11,893 nt of DNA from Streptomyces lilacinus. GTDB lineage: Bacteria > Actinomycetota > Actinomycetes > Streptomycetales > Streptomycetaceae. The notes beneath the pieces were generated by a model. That model made no database searches. It worked only from the letters and a program-made list of their open reading frames with translations, and was not told the DNA's origin. Positions 1 through 6,235 of this stretch are shown here, piece by piece (the first letter of the stretch is position 1; each line of letters begins with the position of its first letter). Location of the stretch: NCBI GenBank assembly GCA_000715685.1, contig KL569405.1, positions 15,956 through 27,848 on the forward strand, written 5' to 3'. The position numbers and the translations under genes are program-made.

Positions 1-1125
1 GCCCTGCCCGCGCGCCTGGAGCGGCTGCGCCGCGCCGACGGCGCGCTCACCCGGCTCGCGCGCCGGGCTTCCGCCGCGACCGCGCTCGGTGCGGGCCTGT
101 CGGCCCTGGCCTGCGGCCTGACGGTGGCCGGCGCCGCCTGGGCGGGCGTGGCGGCCGTCCATGAGGGCCGGCTCGGAGGGATCTGGCTCGCCGTGGTCGT
201 CCTCACTCCGCTGGCCGCGTTCGAGGCGGTCGCGGGGCTTCCCCTCGCGGTGCAGTACCGCCAGCGCGTCCGGCGTTCCGCCGAGCGGGTGTACGAGGTG
301 CTGGACGCGCCCGTGCCCGTACGCGACGGTTCGGAGCCGGCGCCGGAGTCGCCGTTCCCGCTGCGGGTGACCGGGCTGACCGCGCGGCACCCGGGGCAGG
401 CGGTGCCGGCTCTGGAAGGCTTCGACATGGAGCTGGTGGCGGGCCGCCGGGTCGCCGTGGTGGGACGGTCGGGGGCGGGCAAGACCACGCTCGCCCAGGT
501 GCTGCTGCGCTTCCTGGACGCCGACGCCGGCTCGTACACCCTTGCCGGCCGCGAGGCGGCGGGCATGGACGGGGACGCGGTGCGGAGGCTCGTGGGCCTC
601 TGCGCACAGGACGCGCACGTCTTCGACAGCTCGGTGCGCGAGAACCTGCGGCTCGCGCGTCCCGGCGCGAGCGAGGACGAGCTGCGCGAGGCCCTGCGGG
701 CGGCCCGGCTGCTGGAGTGGGTGGACGGCCTCCCGCGGGGACTGGACACGCTGGTCGGCGAGCACGGGGCGCGCATCTCGGGCGGTCAGCGGCAGCGGCT
801 GGCTCTGGCCCGCGCGCTGCTGGCGGACTTCCCCGTCCTGGTGCTGGACGAGCCCGCCGAGCACCTCGACCTGGCGACCGCCGACGCGCTCACCGCGGAC
901 CTGCTGACGGCCACGGAGGGACGGACGACGGTACTGATCACGCATCGCCTCGCGCAGTTGGCGGCCGTCGACGAGATATTCGTGCTGGAGCGGGGGCGCG
1001 TGGTGCAGCGCGGGGCGTACGAGGCGCTCGCGGGGGCGCCCGGGCCGTTCCGGCGCATGCTGGATCGGGAAGCGGCGGCAGACACCGGTCAGTCGGCGCT
1101 TTCCCTGGCAAATGGTGCTTATTAG
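1..1125 (+). CDS. cydC: Thiol reductant ABC exporter, CydC-type permease/ATPase (5' end outside window)
   Basis: The reading frame is open from base 1, so the start lies upstream; about 374 residues are visible. CydDC-type transporters export cysteine/glutathione and are needed to assemble cytochrome bd oxidase; streptomycetes often carry a fused CydCD, and whether this is the C-terminal half of a fusion cannot be seen. Visible parts: the end of the membrane domain (hydrophobic segments near nt 82-162 and 181-252), then a complete nucleotide-binding domain with Walker A GRSGAGKT (nt 463-486), a Q-loop (CAQD, near nt 601-612), signature SGGQR (nt 778-792), Walker B with LVLDEP (about nt 838-855; the EPAEHLD stretch is typical of CydC) and the H-loop histidine (nt 943-945). 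The inner-membrane location is inferred from the family. In S. coelicolor the cydABCD operon is a known target of the redox repressor Rex; its operator would lie outside this window. The stop codon lies at the start of the next gene. Family assignment is strong; exact C versus CD naming is less certain. Confidence 0.88.
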   Translation, partial: ALPARLERLRRADGALTRLARRASAATALGAGLSALACGLTVAGAAWAGVAAVHEGRLGGIWLAVVVLTPLAAFEAVAGLPLAVQYRQRVRRSAERVYEVLDAPVPVRDGSEPAPESPFPLRVTGLTARHPGQAVPALEGFDMELVAGRRVAVVGRSGAGKTTLAQVLLRFLDADAGSYTLAGREAAGMDGDAVRRLVGLCAQDAHVFDSSVRENLRLARPGASEDELREALRAARLLEWVDGLPRGLDTLVGEHGARISGGQRQRLALARALLADFPVLVLDEPAEHLDLATADALTADLLTATEGRTTVLITHRLAQLAAVDEIFVLERGRVVQRGAYEALAGAPGPFRRMLDREAAADTGQSALSLANGAY

Positions 1126-1128
1126 GCT
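1123..1128 (+). promoter_or_regulatory. Candidate -10 element TAGGCT for a leaderless kinase transcript
   Basis: TAGGCT fits the actinobacterial TANNNT -10 pattern and is followed by 7 bases and then ATG at 1136, which would put the transcription start at 1135-1136. The stretch 1108-1138 is noticeably richer in A/T than its surroundings. No convincing -35 was found 17-18 bases upstream. It overlaps the cydC stop codon (1123-1125). Confidence 0.35.
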
Positions 1129-1135
1129 CATCACT

Positions 1136-2788
1136 ATGGCAGCGACGGCACAACCCTCCGGTCCGCGAGACCCCGTCCCCGGGGACGGCACGGCGGCCGG
1201 AGGCCCCATGGACTCGCTGGACGTCGCCACCGAGGCCACCCGCAGCCTCCAGGGCCTGTCCACCGAGCTGACGGGCCGCGTCCCGCAACTGCTGGAGGCC
1301 ATGCGCTCGGTCGGCACCGGCCTGGAGCTCCACGCCACGCTCGACCGGATCTGCCGGACGGCCGCCGAGCTGGCCGACGCCCGGTACGCCGCCATCGGCG
1401 TCCTCGACGCCGGCGGCAGCGGGATGTCCGACTTCGTCACCCACGGGGTCGCCAAGGAGGAGTACGAGCGCGTCGCCGCGTTCCCCGACGGCCGGCACGC
1501 CCTGGGCGTACCGATCCGCGTCGGGGGCGAGATCTTCGGAAACCTCTACCTCACCGAGAAGCGGAGCGGCGGCGCGTTCGACGTCGCGGACCTGCACATG
1601 GTGAAGATCCTCGCCACCGAGGCCGGCATCGCGATCGGCAACGCGCGCGTGCACGAGGAGCGCGGTCAGCGGATGCGCTGGATCGACGGTTCGGTCGCCG
1701 TCACCACGTCGCTGCTGTCGGGCGGCGACGCCGAGGACGCGCTGGCCGTCGTCGCCGAACAGGCCCGCAGGCTCGCCGACTCGGACGCCGGCATCGTGCT
1801 GCTGCCCGACGGCGAGGGCGGCCTGGAGATGGTGGCGGTTTCCGCCGACGACCCCGCCGGTCTGCTGGGGACGGTGATGCCGCCGCACAGCCCCGTCGTC
1901 TCCCGACTCCTGGCCGGGGAACCGGTGTTCATCGACGACTCGGCCACCGACCCGCGCATGATCACCGAAGTGGCACCGCGCTTCGGCCCGAGCATGCTGC
2001 TGCCGCTCAAGAGCGGTGACCGCGTGCTCGGTACGCTCGCCATCCCGCGCCGCCGCGGCGCCCGCAAGTACACCGCCACCGAGCGCACGCTGGCGGTGCA
2101 GTTCGCCGCGCAGGCCGCCCTCGCGCTCGTCCTGGCCGAGGCGCAGCGCGACCGGGAGCGGCTGGCCGTCCTGGAGGACCGCGACAGGATCGCCCGCGAC
2201 CTGCACGACCTGGTCATCCAGCGGCTGTTCGCCACCGGGCTGCTGCTGGAGAGCGCGCACCGCGTCGCCGTCGTGCCCGAGGTCAAGAACCGGGTCGGAC
2301 AGGCCGTGGACGAGCTGGACGTGACCATCCAGGAGATCCGCACCGCCATCTTCGCCCTGCAGCAGGAGCCCACGGAGGCGCCCGCCGGACTGCGCACCCG
2401 CGTGTTGCGGGAGCTGGGCACGGCCGCCGTGCCGCTGGGCTTCCAGCCGTCCGCGAGCTTCGTCGGCCCTGTCGACGCGAAGGTCGGCGAGCTGACCGGC
2501 AAGAACCTCATCGCGGCGCTGCGGGAGGCGCTGTCCAACGCCTTCCGGCACGCCCGGGCGTCCCGTATCGAGGTTCTGGTGGACGCGACGGCCACCCTGC
2601 CGGACGGCCGGGAAGCGGTGCGGCTGACGGTCGCCGACGACGGGGTCGGCATCCCGGAGGGTGGGCGCCGCAGCGGCCTGCGCAACCTCGCCAAGCGCGC
2701 CGAGTCCCTCGGCGGGTCCAGCTCGTACGGGCCCGGGCTGGGCGACGACGGGGGCGGCACGAAGGTGGTGTGGGAAGCGCCTCTGTAG
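1136..2788 (+). CDS. Two-GAF sensor histidine kinase, DevS/DosS-like
   Basis: Predicted cytosolic kinase of 550 residues with no membrane segments. Order: GAF1 about residues 68-172, GAF2 about 197-335, HisKA_3 dimerisation helix with phospho-acceptor His357 in RDLHDLV, then HATPase with N-box E464/N468, G1 box DDGVG (501-505) and G2 GLRNL. The layout and motifs IFGNLYLTEK, RDRIARDLHD and VIQRLFA match mycobacterial DosS/DosT, which phosphorylate a NarL-type regulator during hypoxia. GAF1 is short: between PDGR and LGVPIRV it lacks the roughly 35-residue loop holding the DosS haem ligand His149. Position after cydC suggests redox or respiratory sensing; no partner regulator lies in the window. 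Start choice: ATG 1112 has no Shine-Dalgarno and overlaps cydC; ATG 1136 follows a candidate -10 (leaderless); ATG 1208 follows GGAGG by 4 bases. The domains are intact whichever is used. The 3' end lies inside a 21-bp tandem repeat. Confidence 0.9.
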   Translation: MAATAQPSGPRDPVPGDGTAAGGPMDSLDVATEATRSLQGLSTELTGRVPQLLEAMRSVGTGLELHATLDRICRTAAELADARYAAIGVLDAGGSGMSDFVTHGVAKEEYERVAAFPDGRHALGVPIRVGGEIFGNLYLTEKRSGGAFDVADLHMVKILATEAGIAIGNARVHEERGQRMRWIDGSVAVTTSLLSGGDAEDALAVVAEQARRLADSDAGIVLLPDGEGGLEMVAVSADDPAGLLGTVMPPHSPVVSRLLAGEPVFIDDSATDPRMITEVAPRFGPSMLLPLKSGDRVLGTLAIPRRRGARKYTATERTLAVQFAAQAALALVLAEAQRDRERLAVLEDRDRIARDLHDLVIQRLFATGLLLESAHRVAVVPEVKNRVGQAVDELDVTIQEIRTAIFALQQEPTEAPAGLRTRVLRELGTAAVPLGFQPSASFVGPVDAKVGELTGKNLIAALREALSNAFRHARASRIEVLVDATATLPDGREAVRLTVADDGVGIPEGGRRSGLRNLAKRAESLGGSSSYGPGLGDDGGGTKVVWEAPL

Positions 2789-2861
2789 GGCCTCGTGACG
2801 CCTCTGTGGGCCTTCCGTACGTCTCTGTGGGCCTTCCCGGCGCCCCTGTAGGCGTAGGCGG
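2778..2861 (+). repeat. Four-unit 21-bp tandem repeat across the kinase stop codon
   Basis: Units run 2778-2798, 2799-2819, 2820-2840 and 2841-2861. Each begins CGYCYCTGTRGG; units 2 and 3 agree at 17 of 21 positions, units 1 and 2 at about 15. Unit 1 contains the last codons and TAG stop of the kinase (2786-2788); the equivalent triplet is TGG in units 2 and 3 and TAG again in unit 4. It looks like duplication of the gene's 3' end followed by drift. A 7-bp inverted repeat (2839-2845 with 2860-2866, 14-nt loop) lies in unit 4 and could form a weak hairpin, without a T-run. The rest of the kinase/M23 gap (2862-2941) shows nothing recognisable. Confidence 0.8.
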
Positions 2862-2941
2862 GCGCCCTTACGGCCGCACAAGTTCCTCCGAACGGTCTTC
2901 CGCGGGCGCGCACCGTCGGGTGGCCGGTCAAGATCGCGGAC

Positions 2942-4138
2942 ATGCGATGTTCTCGTTGGTATCGCTGGTATTGCTTGTACGACTCATGCCGGTCGTACCG
3001 CCGGACGCGGCGGATCGGGCGGCTGCGTCGTGCCCTGCGGCTCCGCCGTACGCATCGGCACGGCGGAGCGGTGCTGTGTGCGCTGTGCGCGGTGCTGTCG
3101 CCCGTGTTCGGCGGCGGATCGTCGGCCGCCGTCCACGCGCCGGCACGGCTGGTGCGCGTCAGCTCCGAGGTGATCCGGCTGGCGCACGAGGCCGGGCGCC
3201 TCGGGCTGCGGTACGAGCGGGGGATACGGGCGGCCAAGGACGAGAAGGCGCGGGCCGTCCGGCTGGCGCAGCAGTTGCGCGGACAGCGGTTCGTGGCGGC
3301 CGTTCTGCACCAGGACGCGGGGGCCGTGGCCCGGGCGCAGTACCGGACCGGCGGTTTCACCGCCGTGGGCAGCCCCGCGGTCGCGGACGAGCCCCTCGAC
3401 CTGCTGACGCTGCAGTCCACCGACACCGACCGCAGGGAGCGGCTCGCCCGCCTGCTGCTCGAGGCCGACAGCAAGAGTCGGACGCTGGCGGCCGACGAAC
3501 TGTCGTCCTCCGCGTCCGTGCAGGCCCTCGACGCGGACGCGAGCCGGCTGCGTACGGAGAAGACAGCGCTCGAGCAGCGGCTGACGACGTCGCGCGCCGA
3601 ACTGAACGCCCTGGCGGAGGCGTCCATCCGCAGCGGGCGCTGCACGCCGGTCGACCTCGGCAACCTGCAGAACGAGCTGCCTGCCGGCCAGACCGGCCAG
3701 GACGCCGCCAACCGGGGGCCGGAGGTCTCGCGGGCCGGCTGGACCCGCCCCCTGCTGACCTACGAGCTCACGGCCGGATTCGGGGGCACCGGGGCCCACT
3801 GGGCCGGCGGGCACACCGGCCAGGACTTCGCCGTGCCCACCGGCACCCCCGTGCGGTCGGTCGGGGCCGGGACAGTCGTGTCGATCGGGTGCGGCGGGCC
3901 CTTCGGGATCAGCGTGGTGGTCCGGCACGCTGGCGGCTGGTACTCGCAGTACGCGCACCTCTCGGTGCCGCTCGTGGCCCCGGGGCGGCCGGTGCGCGCG
4001 GGCGAGTGGATCGGGCTGTCCGGGACCACAGGGAACTCCACCGGTCCGCACCTGCACTTCGAGGTCCGTAGGACGGCGGAGTTCGGCACCGCCGTAGACC
4101 CGGTGGAGTGGCTGCGCACGCGCGGCGTTCAGCTGTAG
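2942..4138 (+). CDS. Secreted M23-family metallopeptidase (LytM type)
   Basis: A 398-residue exported peptidoglycan hydrolase. The N-terminus is strongly basic and leads to a hydrophobic stretch (residues about 43-56) ending in GGGSSAAVHAPA, consistent with a signal peptide with an unusually long n-region. Residues about 75-235 are polar and heptad-like, probably coiled coil, as in NlpD/EnvC or RipA-like proteins. The C-terminal LytM domain has HTGQD (zinc ligands His291 and Asp295), YAHL (catalytic His339) and GPHLHFEV (His370 catalytic, His372 zinc ligand), so it should be active. M23 peptidases cleave cross-link peptides in the cell wall. ATG 2942 is the only good start: in-frame GTG 3071 would remove the basic n-region. 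No clear Shine-Dalgarno precedes it. The first ten or so codons have low GC3, unlike the rest, and contain a 7-bp inverted repeat (2977-2998). Convergent with the HAD gene 49 bases away. Substrate bond is not predictable from sequence. Confidence 0.9.
   Translation: MRCSRWYRWYCLYDSCRSYRRTRRIGRLRRALRLRRTHRHGGAVLCALCAVLSPVFGGGSSAAVHAPARLVRVSSEVIRLAHEAGRLGLRYERGIRAAKDEKARAVRLAQQLRGQRFVAAVLHQDAGAVARAQYRTGGFTAVGSPAVADEPLDLLTLQSTDTDRRERLARLLLEADSKSRTLAADELSSSASVQALDADASRLRTEKTALEQRLTTSRAELNALAEASIRSGRCTPVDLGNLQNELPAGQTGQDAANRGPEVSRAGWTRPLLTYELTAGFGGTGAHWAGGHTGQDFAVPTGTPVRSVGAGTVVSIGCGGPFGISVVVRHAGGWYSQYAHLSVPLVAPGRPVRAGEWIGLSGTTGNSTGPHLHFEVRRTAEFGTAVDPVEWLRTRGVQL
2977..2998. repeat. Inverted repeat inside the 5' end of the M23 gene
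   Basis: GTACGAC (2977-2983) pairs perfectly with GTCGTAC (2992-2998) across an 8-base loop; an additional G-T pair could close the loop side. It lies 35 bases into the coding region, within a locally A/T-richer stretch that also holds the near-duplicate GGTATCGCT/GGTATTGCT. It could be an mRNA hairpin affecting early translation or a protein-binding site; function is unknown. Confidence 0.45.
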
Positions 4139-4187
4139 GTGACGCTCGCGGTTTCAAACGTCGGACGGGCGGCGGGTTGGGAGAGCC

Positions 4188-5054
4188 CTAGGGCAGCGCG
4201 TGGAGGATCTGCTCGATGACGGCGGCCACGCCGTCCTCGGTATTGGCGGCCGTGCGCAGGGTGGTGGCGGCCAGCACCTCGGGATGGGCGTTGGCCATGG
4301 CGTACGAGGTGCCGGCCCAGCCGAGCATCTCCAGGTCGTTGGGCATGTCCCCGAACGCCACGACCTGCTCGGGCGTTATGCCGCGCTCGGCGCAGCACTC
4401 GGCCAGGGTGCTGGCCTTGCTGACACCCGAGCCGCTGATCTCCAGCAGCGCGGTCGGACTGGACCGGGTGAACAGACCGTGGTCGCCGCCCACCGTGCGG
4501 GCGAGCTCCAGGAACTCGTCCGGCTCCAGTTCCGGGTGGAAGGCGAGCAGCTTGATGACGGGATCGTCGTGCCGCTCGCCGCCGTCCAGCAGTTGCTCCA
4601 CCGGGGCGATCTGCGCGCTCGGGTCGAGCTTGAAGGGCGGGTACTGCGGCTCGTAGCGGACGCCCGAGGTGCGCTCGACGGCGAAGGAGGAGGCGGGGGC
4701 GGCCGCGCGCACGGCGTGGACGATGGCGAGGGCGGCCTCGGACGACAGCGGGCGGACCTTGACGAAACGGCCGCCGTCACGGAGATCGGCGACGACGGCG
4801 CCGTTGGCGCAGATCGCCAGGCCGTGCCCGTGCACGTGGTCGCTGACGACGTCCATCCAGCGGGCCGGACGGCCGGTGACGAAGAAGACCTCGATGCCCG
4901 CCGCCTCGGCGGCCGCGAGGGCGGCCACGGTCCGGTCGGAGACCGTCTTGTCGTCCCGCAGCAGGGTGCCGTCGAGGTCGGTGGCGATCAGCCGGGGCAC
5001 GGCGGCCGTCCAGCGGGTCGCCGGGGTCTCGGGCTGCTCGATAGCGGAAGTCAC
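4188..5054 (-). CDS. HAD-superfamily sugar/nucleotide phosphatase, Cof type
   Basis: A 288-residue cytosolic hydrolase of the Cof/YbiV type (HAD class IIB). Motif I is TDLDGT with nucleophile Asp26 and acid/base Asp28; motif II is the FVTGRP threonine (Thr60); motif III is Lys213 in VSKASTL; motif IV is FGDMPND with Asp236 and Asp240 coordinating magnesium. A large cap domain lies between motifs II and III, as usual for this class. All catalytic residues are present. Such enzymes dephosphorylate sugar phosphates, nucleotides or FMN; the substrate cannot be read from sequence. The GTG start at 5054 is chosen because the protein then begins just before the family-typical N-terminus and GAGAAT lies 6 bases upstream, suggesting a leaderless transcript; no Shine-Dalgarno was found. 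The stop codon sits inside the palindrome GCCCTAGGGC (4185-4194). Divergent from the LLM oxidoreductase. Confidence 0.9.
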   Translation of the reverse strand: MTSAIEQPETPATRWTAAVPRLIATDLDGTLLRDDKTVSDRTVAALAAAEAAGIEVFFVTGRPARWMDVVSDHVHGHGLAICANGAVVADLRDGGRFVKVRPLSSEAALAIVHAVRAAAPASSFAVERTSGVRYEPQYPPFKLDPSAQIAPVEQLLDGGERHDDPVIKLLAFHPELEPDEFLELARTVGGDHGLFTRSSPTALLEISGSGVSKASTLAECCAERGITPEQVVAFGDMPNDLEMLGWAGTSYAMANAHPEVLAATTLRTAANTEDGVAAVIEQILHALP

Positions 5055-5060
5055 GGTTTC

Positions 5061-5100
5061 ATTCTCGGGCACGGCGCCGGGACCCGCGTACACACGTACG
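5061..5100. promoter_or_regulatory. Candidate HAD promoter -10 and adjacent inverted repeat
   Basis: On the minus strand GAGAAT (5066-5061) is followed by 6 bases and the GTG start, the spacing expected for a leaderless mRNA. Upstream, CGTAC-ACAC-GTACG (5087-5100) is a perfect 5-bp inverted repeat that would sit around -33 to -46, where a repressor or activator could bind. No TTGAC-like -35 is evident. Confidence 0.3.
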
Positions 5101-5186
5101 GACGGGTGCCGCACCCACGGGCGGCGTGCACGAGTCGGCCCCCGGGCTCCGGCCCCCTCGGAAGGCCTGCTGTCGGACCCAGCGCT

Positions 5187-5192
5187 TACGCT
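5187..5192 (+). promoter_or_regulatory. Candidate -10 TACGCT for a leaderless LLM oxidoreductase transcript
   Basis: TACGCT matches TANNNT and ends exactly 6 bases before ATG 5199, so the predicted transcript would begin at the A of the start codon. No Shine-Dalgarno is visible upstream of this ATG, which supports the idea. No clear -35 was found. Confidence 0.35.
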
Positions 5193-5198
5193 CGGTGC

Positions 5199-6098
5199 AT
5201 GCGACTGAGCACCGTGATCCTTCCCGACCGCCGCTGGTCCGAGGGCGGCCGTGAGTCCTGGCAGCGCGCCGAGGAGCTGGGCTTCCACACGGCGTACACC
5301 TACGACCACCTCTCGTGGCGCACGTTCCGTGACGGCCCGTGGTTCGGCGCGATACCGACCCTGACGGCGGCGGCCGGCGCGACCTCCCGGCTGCGCCTGG
5401 GCACCCTCGTCACCTCTCCGAACTTCCGGCATCCCGTGACGCTCGCCAAGGAGCTCATCTCCCTGGACGACATCTCCGGCGGGCGCGTCACCCTCGGCAT
5501 CGGCGCCGGGGGCTCCGGCTTCGACGCCACGGCGCTGCTCGGGAGCGGGCAGGAGCCGTGGACGCCGCGCGAGCGCGCCGACCGCTTCGCCGAGTTCGTG
5601 CCGCTGCTGGACCGGCTGCTCACCGAGGACGTGGTCACGCACGAGGGCGCGCACTACTCCGCGCAGGAGGTGCGCAACATCCCCGGCTGTGTGCAGCGCC
5701 CCCGCCTGCCCTTCGCCGTCGCGGCCACGGGCCCGCGCGGCATGCGGCTCGCGGCGCGGTACGGCCAGGCGTGGGTGACCACGGGCGACCCGAAGCTGGC
5801 CGAGAGCGGGACGTCGGAGCAGTCCCGGGCGGCGATCGCCGGGCAGATCGAGCGCCTCGGCACGCTGTGCGCGGAGGCGGGCCGGGACGTCGCCGAGCTG
5901 CCCAAGGTGCTGCTCACGGGCTTCGCCCCCGACCGGCCGCTGGACTCCTTCGACGCCTTCGTCGAGTTCGCCGGCGCGCACGCCGAGCTGGGCATCGACG
6001 AGATCGTCCTGCACTGGCCCATCGCCGACTCGATCTTCGAGGCCGATGTCGCGGTCTTCGAGAAGATCGCTACGGAGGGTCTCGCCCAGCTGTCCTGA
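5199..6098 (+). CDS. LLM-class F420/FMN-dependent oxidoreductase
   Basis: A 299-residue soluble enzyme of the luciferase-like monooxygenase fold. The protein opens with MRLSTVILPDRRW and continues with family-typical TIM-barrel segments: AEELGFHTAYTYDHL, the TSRLRLGTLVTSPNFRHPVTLAKELISLDDISGGRVTLGIGAG region shared by actinobacterial LLM proteins, and a C-terminal GIDEIVLHWP strand. In actinomycetes most such proteins use F420, some use FMN; the sequence alone does not settle this, and the substrate is unknown. The start is the ATG giving this N-terminus; the longer reading frame upstream runs through the promoter region and antisense to the HAD gene and is discarded. The TGA stop lies within the inverted repeat GCTGTC-CT-GACAGC. 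No operon partner on either side. Confidence 0.87.
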   Translation: MRLSTVILPDRRWSEGGRESWQRAEELGFHTAYTYDHLSWRTFRDGPWFGAIPTLTAAAGATSRLRLGTLVTSPNFRHPVTLAKELISLDDISGGRVTLGIGAGGSGFDATALLGSGQEPWTPRERADRFAEFVPLLDRLLTEDVVTHEGAHYSAQEVRNIPGCVQRPRLPFAVAATGPRGMRLAARYGQAWVTTGDPKLAESGTSEQSRAAIAGQIERLGTLCAEAGRDVAELPKVLLTGFAPDRPLDSFDAFVEFAGAHAELGIDEIVLHWPIADSIFEADVAVFEKIATEGLAQLS

Positions 6099-6102
6099 CA
6101 GC
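6089..6102 (+). terminator. Stop-codon-spanning hairpin after the LLM gene
   Basis: GCTGTC and GACAGC form a perfect 6-bp inverted repeat around a 2-base centre (effectively 5 bp with a 4-nt loop); the TGA stop (6096-6098) is inside. No T-run follows, so this is only a candidate terminator or 3'-end stabiliser. Confidence 0.35.
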
Positions 6103-6125
6103 CTCCCGGCATTCCTCCATGGGCA

Positions 6126-6147
6126 GCCCTCCTGGCGCCCTCCTGGC
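6126..6147. repeat. Perfect 11-bp tandem duplication upstream of htpX
   Basis: GCCCTCCTGGC occurs twice head to tail (6126-6136 and 6137-6147) in the 137-base gap between the LLM gene and htpX. A possible -10 (GAGAAT, 6177-6182) follows but has no matching -35. The remainder of the gap contains only the htpX ribosome binding site. Confidence 0.5.
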
Positions 6148-6235
6148 AGTGCCCCCTGCAACCGGCTTCCGCGAGGGAGAATCGGGGCAGAGGCACTCAT
6201 GGGGGGCGTGGTCCGCTCAGCCTTGGAGGTGCGCC

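Noticed and set aside
2839..2866. A strong terminator after the kinase
   Set aside because: The 7-bp stem has a 14-base loop and no T-run, and may simply be a by-product of the GC-rich tandem repeats.
938..2881. A 647-codon open frame on the minus strand opposite the kinase
   Set aside because: It is antisense to a gene with clear GAF, HisKA_3 and HATPase motifs; its translation is low-complexity Arg/Gly/Ala-rich with no recognisable domain, as expected for a high-GC shadow frame.
2789..2941. A ydaO-type (c-di-AMP) riboswitch ahead of the M23 gene, as known for some actinobacterial cell-wall hydrolases
   Set aside because: The space is only about 150 bases, largely occupied by the 21-bp repeats, and no conserved ydaO core was recognised.
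1666..3711. A 681-codon open frame on the minus strand spanning the kinase, the repeats and the M23 gene
   Set aside because: Ser/Arg/Ala-rich translation without domains; it crosses two well-supported plus-strand genes.
2770..4071. A 433-codon plus-strand frame beginning in the 21-bp repeats and overlapping the M23 gene
   Set aside because: It is the wrong frame of the M23 gene: HTGQD and HLHFEV are read only in the frame starting at 2942. Only its short start at 2947 is worth a look and is noted as a finding.
5339..6235. A long N-terminal extension of htpX through the LLM gene
   Set aside because: It reads the LLM gene out of frame; GTG 6236 has an ideal GGAGG and gives a normal-length HtpX.
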